From Ferrovum sp. (GTDB taxonomy: Bacteria; Pseudomonadota; Gammaproteobacteria; Burkholderiales; Ferrovaceae): a DNA stretch of 52,680 nucleotides. Shown in pieces: positions 46,278 to 52,680 of the stretch. The stretch covers positions 1-52,680 of the forward strand of contig JAAGNR010000016.1 of NCBI GenBank assembly GCA_010435995.1, given 5' to 3'. The translations under genes were made by a program, and so were the position numbers. A model generated the notes under the pieces. It ran no database searches and was not told the origin of the DNA. It saw only the letters and a list, made by a program, of their open reading frames with translations. Numbering within the stretch: the stretch's first letter is position 1; every line of letters begins with the position of its first letter.

Positions 46278-47366
46278 ATGACCTGTTCCGATCCTGTTGC
46301 CCTGCGCTCTCTGCTGACCCGGGAAGCTGCTGACTTGGGGTTTTCTGCCCTCAGTGTCAGCCGCCCCCAACTGGCACAAGCCAGTGCCCAGCTGGCCCGT
46401 TGGGTTGCTGCCGGCCACCATGGAGAGATGGACTATTTGGCCAAGAACACCGCATTACGCGCTGATCCCGCACAACTGTGGCCCGGTACCACCTGCCTCA
46501 TCAGTGTAAGCCTGCCCTACTTGCCCCAATCCCTGCTGCATATGGAAGCGAATTTGGCGAATCCGGCGCGTGGCTATGTGGCACGCTACGCCCTGGGCCA
46601 GGATTATCATCGCCTGATGCGCCGTCGCCTCGAAGCATTGGCACAGCGTACCAGCCTCCTATGGGGACCTTTTAGTTACCGCCCCTTCAGTGACAGTGCC
46701 CCTCTGTTTGAAGTGGAAATTGCCGCACAAGGAGGGTTGGGATGGCGCGGGAAACATACTCTATTGCTCCAGCGCCAGGGATCATTCTTCTTTTTGGGGG
46801 AACTGTGCTGTGATTTGCCGCTCCCTGCGGACTCTCCCGTCACTGCCCATTGCGGCCGTTGTCAGGCGTGCCTCGACATTTGTCCCACCGCCGCTATTAT
46901 TGCCCCCTACGAACTGGATGCCCGTCGCTGCATCGCCTATCTGACCATCGAGCATTTCGGCCCAATTCCTGAACCCCTGAGACCCCTCATGGGCAACCGA
47001 ATATATGGATGCGATGACTGCCAACTGGTGTGCCCCTGGAACCGCTTTGCCTCCCCTGCCGTCAGCGCCCTGGCTTTTGCTCCCAGAAAAACACTGCAGG
47101 AAGATGCACTGGCGCAATTGATGACTTGGACTTCGGCTGATTTTTCCGAACGACTTGCCGGTTCCCCCATACGTCGACTTGGCCATGAACGCTGGTTGCG
47201 CAATCTGGCCGTAGCCCTCGGCAATGGCCCACCCACAGCCGCCGCCTGGTCCGCTCTGGCCCATCACCGGGAACATTCTTCGGCATTGGTGCGCGAACAT
47301 GTCAACTGGGCTTGGCAACGTTTGCTATTGTCGGGGAACTCCCCATCCCCCAACGAGTCGGAGTAG
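46278..47366 (+). CDS. queG: Epoxyqueuosine reductase
   Basis: 362 residues from ATG 46278, the start matching family length; an upstream in-frame ATG at 46146 lies within tsaE and gives an unlike leader. It performs the last step of queuosine synthesis, reducing epoxyqueuosine on tRNA with cobalamin and two 4Fe-4S clusters. The clusters are held by CGRCQACLDICP and a second set in YGCDDCQLVCPWN. The N-terminal DUF1730 region has HHGEMDYLAKN and GTTCLISVSLPY; the cobalamin/active-site region has ARYALGQDYHRLMRRRL. The C-terminal HEAT-like helices follow (SPIRRLGHERWLRNLAVALGN). Confidence 0.94.
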   Translation: MTCSDPVALRSLLTREAADLGFSALSVSRPQLAQASAQLARWVAAGHHGEMDYLAKNTALRADPAQLWPGTTCLISVSLPYLPQSLLHMEANLANPARGYVARYALGQDYHRLMRRRLEALAQRTSLLWGPFSYRPFSDSAPLFEVEIAAQGGLGWRGKHTLLLQRQGSFFFLGELCCDLPLPADSPVTAHCGRCQACLDICPTAAIIAPYELDARRCIAYLTIEHFGPIPEPLRPLMGNRIYGCDDCQLVCPWNRFASPAVSALAFAPRKTLQEDALAQLMTWTSADFSERLAGSPIRRLGHERWLRNLAVALGNGPPTAAAWSALAHHREHSSALVREHVNWAWQRLLLSGNSPSPNESE

Positions 47367-47398
47367 AATTACTGTCCTTTGACCGAGACCAATTGACC

Positions 47399-49051
47399 AT
47401 GTTCCGTGTTTTAGCCTTCAGTCGGCCATCGAACCAGTTCGTCCGCCTCGTGATTCTCCTGCTATCGCTCCATGGGGGGCAAGCGCTGGCCATTGACGGG
47501 CTTCCTGACCATCCCCCTGTCCTGCCCGCAGCGGTCACGCCTGAGACGGAACCACGCACCTTTCTTATGCCTGACCAAGCCTTCAAGGTCGCGGTAGATA
47601 CGGCGGCTGATTCCGGCTCCCTGATCCTCTCTTTCACTCCCGCCCCAGGATATTACCTGTATCGCGATCGCATTCGCGTTCAGTTGCCTTCCGGGTCACC
47701 CACCCCTATTCTGAAATTTCCCAGCGCTGAAGCCAAGGAGGACCCCAGCTTTGGCCAGGTATGGGTCTACCGCCATCCATTCCAGGTCGAACTCAAGGGA
47801 ACCGGCCCCACCATTCCTTCGCGTCTGTCGATCAGCTACCAAGGCTGTGCCGATCATGGCATCTGCTACCCTCCTACCACCCAGGACTTTCGACTCGACG
47901 GCGAACGCTATTCCGCCCTTTCCTCCGGGGGTGACATGTCCTCCACCCCACCGGCTGCCGACTCTGGGCGGCCTGAAGACTTTGCCAGTTACCTGAAGGG
48001 CGCCAAACCCCTGCTGGTTCTGGCCAGCTTCTTCAGTTTTGGTCTGTTGCTGGCGCTGACGCCCTGTGTATTTCCCATGATCCCCATTCTTTCGGGCATT
48101 ATCGCGGGACAAGGGGCCTCCGTCACCAAAACCCGCGCCTTCACCCTATCCCTGACCTACGTCATGGGTATGGCCCTAACCTATGCCGTGGTCGGCGTAC
48201 TGGCGGGTTTGACGGGGACTTTACTGTCCAATGCCCTGCAAACGCCCCCGGTCCAGATCGCCACTGCGGTAATTTTTGTCCTTCTTGCCCTATCCATGTT
48301 CGACGTTTATCAACTGCAACTTCCCCTCGCCCTGCAAAACCGCCTTACCCTCACCTCCAACCGCTTGCCCGGTGGACATTACTGGGGAGTGGGGTTTATG
48401 GGCATGCTGTCATCCCTAGTCATGGGTCCCTGCGTAGCGGCACCCTTGGCGGGGGGGTTACTCTACATCGCGCAGACCCATGATGTGGTTTTAGGGGGCA
48501 GCGCGCTCTTTACCATGGCCTTGGGCATGGGAATGCCACTCCTGGTCATTGGAACCTCGGCCGGAGCCCTGTTGCCACGAGCCGGTCGCTGGATGAACTG
48601 GGTCAAGCGTTCCTTTGGGGTCGTTTTGATCCTGGTGGCTTTGTTCATCATTTTACCCCTAGTCCGGTCTCCGGTTGCCACGGATATTCCACCCTTTACC
48701 CCGGTGGATTCTGTTGTTAGCCTCGATCACCAGTTACGCCAGGCGGCGGCCGAACACCGCCCGGTGCTGGTAGATTTCTATGCCGACTGGTGTGCTTCCT
48801 GCGTGGAAATGGATCGCACCGTGTTGGCCCGTCCTGCGGTGAAAAAAGCCTTGGGGGATTTTGTGCGGCTCCGTATCGATGTCACCCACAACACCGCTGC
48901 TGACCACGATCTTCTGGCTCATTTCAGCCTTTTTGGGCCTCCGGGAACGCTGTTCTTCGACCGTGAGGGCCATGAAAAAGAAGATATGCGTTTGGCTGGG
49001 TACATCCCTGAGGACCAGTTTTTAGGCTATCTCGATTCGGCGCGACGTTGA
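47399..49051 (+). CDS. dsbD: Thiol:disulfide interchange protein DsbD
   Basis: 550 residues from ATG 47399. A signal peptide (about 1-36) leads to the periplasmic alpha domain with YQGCADHGICYPP. Eight membrane helices (about 190-450) follow, with the Cys pair in LTPCVFPMIPILSG and MGPCVAAPLAGGLLY, then a C-terminal thioredoxin-like gamma domain with DWCASCVEMD. It passes electrons from cytoplasmic thioredoxin to periplasmic DsbC and cytochrome-c maturation proteins. It lies 32 bp after queG in the same direction and six bases from the convergent orn. Confidence 0.93.
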   Translation: MFRVLAFSRPSNQFVRLVILLLSLHGGQALAIDGLPDHPPVLPAAVTPETEPRTFLMPDQAFKVAVDTAADSGSLILSFTPAPGYYLYRDRIRVQLPSGSPTPILKFPSAEAKEDPSFGQVWVYRHPFQVELKGTGPTIPSRLSISYQGCADHGICYPPTTQDFRLDGERYSALSSGGDMSSTPPAADSGRPEDFASYLKGAKPLLVLASFFSFGLLLALTPCVFPMIPILSGIIAGQGASVTKTRAFTLSLTYVMGMALTYAVVGVLAGLTGTLLSNALQTPPVQIATAVIFVLLALSMFDVYQLQLPLALQNRLTLTSNRLPGGHYWGVGFMGMLSSLVMGPCVAAPLAGGLLYIAQTHDVVLGGSALFTMALGMGMPLLVIGTSAGALLPRAGRWMNWVKRSFGVVLILVALFIILPLVRSPVATDIPPFTPVDSVVSLDHQLRQAAAEHRPVLVDFYADWCASCVEMDRTVLARPAVKKALGDFVRLRIDVTHNTAADHDLLAHFSLFGPPGTLFFDREGHEKEDMRLAGYIPEDQFLGYLDSARR

Positions 49052-49057
49052 GCGCCA

Positions 49058-49606
49058 TTACTCGAGACGCAAGAAATGCTCGCGGTAATGACGCAATTCA
49101 GCGATGGATTCCAGAATATCCGCCAGAGCTTCGTGGCGGCCAGACTTTTTGAATGCGCCGTAAACGCTCGGACGCCAGCGTTTTGACAGTTCTTTCAAGG
49201 TACTCACATCCAGATTCCGATAATGAAAATACTGCTCCAACTGCGGCATGTAGTTGGCCATGAAACGTCGGTCCTGGCACACGGAATTACCACACATGGG
49301 AGATTCACCTGCCGGTATATGGCGCCGTAAAAATTCCAGCAGTTCCCGCTCCACCCACGCTTCATCGTAGGTAGAGGCACGCACCCGATCGATCAAACCG
49401 GATTTGCCATGGGTGCCTTTATTCCAGGCATCCATGCCATCGAGCACAGCATCGTCCTGATGTACCGCCCAAACCGGTCCCTCTTCCACGATATCGAGGG
49501 TGTTACTGGTCACGACTACCGCGACCTCGATGATGCGATCCCGTGCGGGATCGAGTCCAGTCATTTCCATATCCACCCATATCAGGTGAGTCTTGTCCTG
49601 TGCCAT
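49058..49606 (-). CDS. orn: Oligoribonuclease
   Basis: 182 residues from ATG 49606, with AAAGGA about six bases upstream; the frame could run further but the family start is [21 protein letters not shown] DEDDh 3'-5' exonuclease that degrades 2-5 nt RNAs, and pGpG from c-di-GMP turnover, to mononucleotides. Acidic motifs: [21 protein letters not shown] (Asp) and [10 protein letters not shown] (His and Asp). It is divergent from rsgA across about 105 bp. The lone-gene layout is usual. Confidence 0.95.
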   Translation of the reverse strand: MAQDKTHLIWVDMEMTGLDPARDRIIEVAVVVTSNTLDIVEEGPVWAVHQDDAVLDGMDAWNKGTHGKSGLIDRVRASTYDEAWVERELLEFLRRHIPAGESPMCGNSVCQDRRFMANYMPQLEQYFHYRNLDVSTLKELSKRWRPSVYGAFKKSGRHEALADILESIAELRHYREHFLRLE

Positions 49607-49710
49607 AATGATCCTTTTTGAGTCCCGATGACCTGTTTCATACCGCTTTCTGCCCTGCACCATATTTCCTTTCTTCGGCGCATGATACACGCTCCTCTGG
49701 GGAAGAGCCA

Positions 49711-50667
49711 ATGAGCATTGCCCTGCGTTCGGGACAGGTTATGGGCGTTTTCGGTCAACATACGGAAGTGCTGGATGACCACGGCGCACTCTGGTCCTGC
49801 GTACAGCGCGGCAAACGCCATGACGTGGCCTGTGGTGATGTGGTGGGTTTTACCCCCAGCAGTTCGAATCAGGGCGTCATTGAACACATCGCGCCACGGG
49901 ACACCTTGTTTTATCGTGCTGATGCCCGCCGTGAAAAATTCCTGGCGGCCAATGTGGATCAAGTCGTGATCGTCACTGCCGGAGAGCCGACGCCCAGCCA
50001 GGATCTGCTCTCCCGTTGCCTGGTGGCGGCCGAAGCCAGTCGCGTTGCCGTGCTGGTAATCCACAACAAGGCAGATCTTGTGCAGGCGAGTTCTCTCTGG
50101 CGCCCGACTCTGGCCTATTATCAGTCCTTAGGCTATCGCGTCATCGAACTCAGCGCCGTCACCGATACGACCCCTCTGCTCCCTTATCTGAGTCAGCATC
50201 GCAGTTTATTGGTCGGCCAATCGGGGATGGGGAAATCCACTTTGCTGAATGCCTTGATTCCGGAAGCGCGGGCCACGACTCAGGCCATTTCCCTGGCCCT
50301 CGATTCAGGGTGCCATACCACCACCGCCACCCGGGCATATGCCCTGCCAGAAGGGGGACAAATATTCGATAGTCCGGGCGTACAGGCATTCGGTCTGAGC
50401 TATTTATCCAGCACCGATTTGCCGGCATTTTTTCCAGAGTTTTCAGCACTGCAAGGCCACTGCCGATTCCCGGACTGTCACCATCTCAAAGAACCTGGCT
50501 GTGCGTTCAAGGCCTTTGCTGGCGATCATCCGCAACGCTTGCAACGCCTGGCCACATTGCTGGATGTGGCACAGGAGAACGCCCGTACCCGTCTCCCCTC
50601 AGCGCAGCCAGGTCGCCGTCGTCAACAAACCAAACACCACGACCCAGAGGACGAGGGTGCGCCATAA
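49711..50667 (+). CDS. rsgA: Ribosome small-subunit GTPase A
   Basis: 318 residues from ATG 49711 (GGGGAAGAG upstream). A circularly permuted GTPase that matures the 30S subunit. An N-terminal OB fold (about 5-65) is followed by G4 VIHNKADL, G1 [16 protein letters not shown], the switch text [10 protein letters not shown] and G3 [10 protein letters not shown]. The C-terminal zinc knuckle is [19 protein letters not shown] (Cys-His-Cys pattern). The last 69 bp, encoding a basic tail (RPG-type [10 protein letters not shown]), overlap the 3' end of the convergent CbiB-like gene. Confidence 0.94.
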   Translation: MSIALRSGQVMGVFGQHTEVLDDHGALWSCVQRGKRHDVACGDVVGFTPSSSNQGVIEHIAPRDTLFYRADARREKFLAANVDQVVIVTAGEPTPSQDLLSRCLVAAEASRVAVLVIHNKADLVQASSLWRPTLAYYQSLGYRVIELSAVTDTTPLLPYLSQHRSLLVGQSGMGKSTLLNALIPEARATTQAISLALDSGCHTTTATRAYALPEGGQIFDSPGVQAFGLSYLSSTDLPAFFPEFSALQGHCRFPDCHHLKEPGCAFKAFAGDHPQRLQRLATLLDVAQENARTRLPSAQPGRRRQQTKHHDPEDEGAP

Positions 50668-51408
50668 CAACCCTTCTGTGCTGAGCAAATCCGCTTCATC
50701 CATGAGAACTTCTTCGTCCTCATCACTGTCGGTATGGCTCCCCAGAGTGATTCCCAGAGCGCCGCCTGCCACGGCAATCAGCAGGTGACTGCTATGGCGC
50801 GGCACCAACCCACGCCACACGAACAAAGCCTCTTCAAAATCTCCCACCACGGCAAAGGATAATGCCGTGAGCCGGAGAGGAATCCAGTCGAGCAATCCCA
50901 CAAACCGCCACGCCATTCCCTCTTCCTTATCTTCTGAACTCAACCACTGAGCTACCTTCCAGGCACAGAGGTAGAGTAAGGCACCGCTGGCACCCGGCAG
51001 GACAAAAAACCACCAAAGGGGAGCAAAGAACCATCGATAGGCGTGATTCAGTGCGACTTCAATGGCCTCCCTCAGTCCCTGGGATTCCCCTGCGGAACTG
51101 CCTACTCCTTGCTCGTGACGCATCGTCAACCCATTGACAGCCTGATGAAAATCAAGACAGAACCAGAGAACCATCCCTTCCACGATATATTCCAGCCCCA
51201 GGTAGGTGCTCCCTTTCTGAATCAGCCAGAGCATCAGGAGTGGCACAACCACTCCCAAACCCCACCGCCCCGGATCGCTCGTATTCATATTCAGTCGCCG
51301 TGCCCATACTTCCAGCCAATGGGCATATTGACGCCACAGACTTGCCTGCCAAAGCACAGGACGCCACGACTGGACCACCAGAACCACGATCAACACAATC
51401 CACTTCAT
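50599..51408 (-). CDS. CobD/CbiB-family (AmpE-like) integral membrane protein
   Basis: The 269-residue inner-membrane protein has about five hydrophobic helices: 2-12, 50-66, 75-88, 125-150 and 248-262. Marks resembling the CobD/CbiB family are VALNHAYRWFFAPLWWFFVLPGASGALLY and LLDWIPLRLTALSFAVVGDFEEALFVWRG. True CbiB joins aminopropanol to cobyric acid; this shorter protein has no cobalamin genes nearby, and homologues next to rsgA in betaproteobacteria are annotated only as family members. Function is uncertain; AmpE-like signalling is another possibility. An acidic stretch (TDSDEDEEVLMDEAD) precedes the last helix. It overlaps the rsgA 3' end by 69 bp. Confidence 0.7.
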   Translation of the reverse strand: MKWIVLIVVLVVQSWRPVLWQASLWRQYAHWLEVWARRLNMNTSDPGRWGLGVVVPLLMLWLIQKGSTYLGLEYIVEGMVLWFCLDFHQAVNGLTMRHEQGVGSSAGESQGLREAIEVALNHAYRWFFAPLWWFFVLPGASGALLYLCAWKVAQWLSSEDKEEGMAWRFVGLLDWIPLRLTALSFAVVGDFEEALFVWRGLVPRHSSHLLIAVAGGALGITLGSHTDSDEDEEVLMDEADLLSTEGLLWRTLVLWVVVFGLLTTATWLR

Positions 51409-51464
51409 GAAATACCCTTACGATTTTTACCAGAGGGGAGCAGATGGTAGCAGATATTGCACAA

Positions 51465-51489
51465 ACAAAACCCCTCTGCAGGAGGGGTT
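51465..51489 (-). terminator. Intrinsic terminator of the right-edge gene
   Basis: AACCCCTC (51469-51476) and GAGGGGTT (51482-51489) form an 8-bp stem with a 5-nt loop. On the minus strand the stem is followed by TTGTTTGTGC. It lies about 35 bp past the stop of the minus-strand gene ending at 51524 and separates it from the CbiB-like gene. Confidence 0.7.
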
Positions 51490-51523
51490 AAAATTGTAGC
51501 AGTTTCCGTAGGAACTGCACCGT

Positions 51524-52552
51524 TCAGCTGACTTTGCGGGCGCTCCAGATTTTCTTTTTATATTTTCCGGAACCCATAGGTACGAGTCCGATGGCAAAAA
51601 TCTCCACCGTATCTCCTGCCACGATCTGCTCTCGCAGCAATGCTCGTTGCAAATCGGATCCGGTATGCCGAATCCTCTGAACCTCATCCCGAACCTCTGC
51701 AAAGAAGGTGCGAGACTTGCGTCCGGATGGATCCGTGCGCTCCACAAATCCCGTGCTTTCAAGTACCCCACGAAAGGTACGCACGGCGGGTGCTTGGATG
51801 AGCGTAGGATACGACTTGTTGGTACTTGCCAAGGGGCTTTTTCGTTTGGCATCCTTGGCTCGCACTTCTTCCATGCTCATTTCAATCACCTTACGGCGTT
51901 TCTGCACGTCAGAAAGATCGTGTTCAGGGGCGGGACAGGGGGGCAAAATATGCCAAGGACGCTTGTGTAGCAATCCATCCGGCACTTCCGCCTCAATCAG
52001 GGTCTGACACTCCTCGACGGTTTTATCCATCAATTTTAACAAACCCTGATCCTGCAGCGAGGGAAAGACATGATGGACTTCTGTCAACGCTATCCTCCCC
52101 CAGGGGCGAGTGGGATGCTTTGCCTGATGGGGCAAAGCCTGCATCTCCTGAACTCCTTCCCCGGCGCGCAAGCGCAAGCGCCGCTCCACCATGGCCCCAT
52201 AACGACGCCGCAATTTGCCATAATCCAGCCACAAGGACCGGACTACCCTGCCTTCACCCGGGTAACAGCGACACACCACGCTGAACCCATCTCCATAGCG
52301 AATCAAGGGCTGACCCGTGGAAGAAAATGCCCCCCCCGGTTCCATCGCTGAAGCCCCTTCTGCAGACACGGGTGGAGAAATCACGCGATCTTCAGATGAT
52401 TTTTGCGCGACCACCACACCGTCGATTTCCCGCATCAAAGCTGCCACACCTTGCCCTCGCCGCCACTGCTGATTCCACCCTCTCATCAAGGACAAACCTC
52501 CCCAATACCCTGCACGCAACAATCCTGCCATGAGACGAATCGCCAAAGTCAT
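51524..52552 (-). CDS. Hypothetical protein with a C-terminal domain like those of plasmid/ICE relaxase-primase proteins
   Basis: I do not recognise the whole protein (342 residues). The start ATG 52552 has GGAGG seven bases upstream. Residues 1-45 form an amphipathic, Trp/Gly-rich segment (AIRLMAGLLRAGYWGGLSLM); 95-140 are Arg-rich; 215-240 are highly charged and helical. The last ~75 residues begin FRGVLESTGF and run through SRTFFAEVRDEVQRIRHTGS to DLQRALLREQIVAGDTVEIF. This matches the pattern F-x-V-x-L...G-x-DL-x-RA-x9-GD-x-V seen at the ends of many TraI-like relaxase, LPD7 and plasmid primase proteins. I infer a mobile-element origin. It ends before a strong terminator, apart from the core genes to its left. 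Confidence 0.65.
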   Translation of the reverse strand: MTLAIRLMAGLLRAGYWGGLSLMRGWNQQWRRGQGVAALMREIDGVVVAQKSSEDRVISPPVSAEGASAMEPGGAFSSTGQPLIRYGDGFSVVCRCYPGEGRVVRSLWLDYGKLRRRYGAMVERRLRLRAGEGVQEMQALPHQAKHPTRPWGRIALTEVHHVFPSLQDQGLLKLMDKTVEECQTLIEAEVPDGLLHKRPWHILPPCPAPEHDLSDVQKRRKVIEMSMEEVRAKDAKRKSPLASTNKSYPTLIQAPAVRTFRGVLESTGFVERTDPSGRKSRTFFAEVRDEVQRIRHTGSDLQRALLREQIVAGDTVEIFAIGLVPMGSGKYKKKIWSARKVS

Positions 52553-52558
52553 GATGAA

Positions 52559-52580
52559 ACCTCCAAAAAAAACCGGAGGT
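52559..52580 (-). promoter_or_regulatory. Hairpin sequestering the Shine-Dalgarno sequence
   Basis: On the minus strand ACCTCC (52580-52575) can pair exactly with GGAGGT (52564-52559), which is the ribosome-binding site of the gene starting at 52552; the loop is GGTTTTTTTT. In the folded form the site is masked. This may limit translation, or the U-rich loop may bind a factor such as Hfq. Confidence 0.4.
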
Positions 52581-52582
52581 AC

Positions 52583-52680
52583 TCACCTGCCTGACGGCAA
52601 GAGAATGCACCGTCCGGTGGTTGAGTCAAACATGAGTCGGTGCGTAGCGACCGAACCCATGGCACCCCGTAAGAGTTCAA
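52583..52680 (-). CDS. C-terminal end of an upstream gene (partial, unknown)
   Basis: Reading leftward from 52678, a frame encodes 31 residues (ELLRGAMGSVATHRLMFDST...) and stops at TGA 52585-52583, 30 bp before the next ATG. Its composition looks protein-like. A second open minus-strand frame runs to a TGA overlapping the next ATG (52551-52549), but its text (Ser/Pro/Cys-rich) is less convincing. Too short for family assignment; the gene body lies right of the window. Confidence 0.35.
   Translation of the reverse strand, partial: ELLRGAMGSVATHRLMFDSTTGRCILLPSGR

Noticed and set aside
1-52680. CRISPR arrays, tRNA or rRNA genes, phage structural genes
   Set aside because: No regularly spaced repeats, cloverleaf-type sequences, rRNA text or phage proteins were recognised on either strand.

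Overview
This 52.7 kb window looks like a stretch of bacterial chromosome from a betaproteobacterium. The best evidence is gene order. The minus-strand run exbB-exbD-lpxK-Trm112-kdsB-adk-PPi-phosphofructokinase and the run tsaE-amiC-mutL-miaA are both betaproteobacterial arrangements, and a CobD/CbiB-family membrane protein follows rsgA. A pyrophosphate-type phosphofructokinase and moderate GC would fit a lithotrophic lineage such as the Nitrosomonadales, Gallionellales or Ferrovales. That is an inference; no rRNA or marker phylogeny is available here.

Left edge (1-9 kb) is the accessory-looking part. It opens with the 3' end of an IS110/IS1111-type transposase gene and about 220 nt of 3' noncoding sequence that contains an inverted repeat, a candidate guide RNA of the element. 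The element abuts a response-regulator gene cut to its first ~25 codons. That stub lies one base after a minus-strand TolC / membrane-fusion / RND efflux operon, so the operon has probably lost its own regulator. Next come a 105-residue orphan protein, a YceI-family periplasmic protein, an orphan OmpR-type regulator, a bidirectional terminator and a glycine-zipper lipoprotein.

9-35 kb holds ettA (ABC-F ribosome factor), a very large SNF2-type helicase convergent with it, an orphan MlaF-like ATPase and a second, complete MdtABC/MuxABC-type RND operon with its own outer-membrane channel. These are followed by glutamine-dependent NAD synthetase, an FAD-linked oxidase, uvrB, an aspartate/aromatic aminotransferase, an MHS-type MFS transporter, a YheS-like ABC-F protein and folA.

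35-51 kb is core housekeeping: glycolysis (PPi-PFK), nucleotide balance (adk), Kdo/lipid A synthesis (kdsB, lpxK), energised envelope transport (exbBD), DNA repair (xseA, mutL), tRNA modification (miaA, tsaE, queG), wall splitting (amiC), periplasmic disulfide reduction (dsbD), RNA turnover (orn) and ribosome maturation (rsgA). Genes are packed with 4-bp ATGA overlaps, and several convergent pairs overlap at their 3' ends, leaving no room for ordinary terminators. A pair of inverted DnaA-box sequences lies in the exbB-xseA intergenic region.

Right edge (51.5-52.7 kb) changes character: a terminator is followed by a minus-strand gene of unknown function whose C-terminus resembles a small domain common in plasmid/ICE relaxase and primase-type proteins. 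Its ribosome-binding site can fold into a hairpin, and an upstream frame runs off the window. This may be the border of an integrated mobile element.

I did not find a wholly new multi-gene system. The strongest candidates for new biology are the IS1111-type guide-RNA region and the gene it broke, the ~900-residue uncharacterised N-terminus of the SNF2 protein, the MlaF-like ATPase with Tyr in its H-loop, and the right-edge element.
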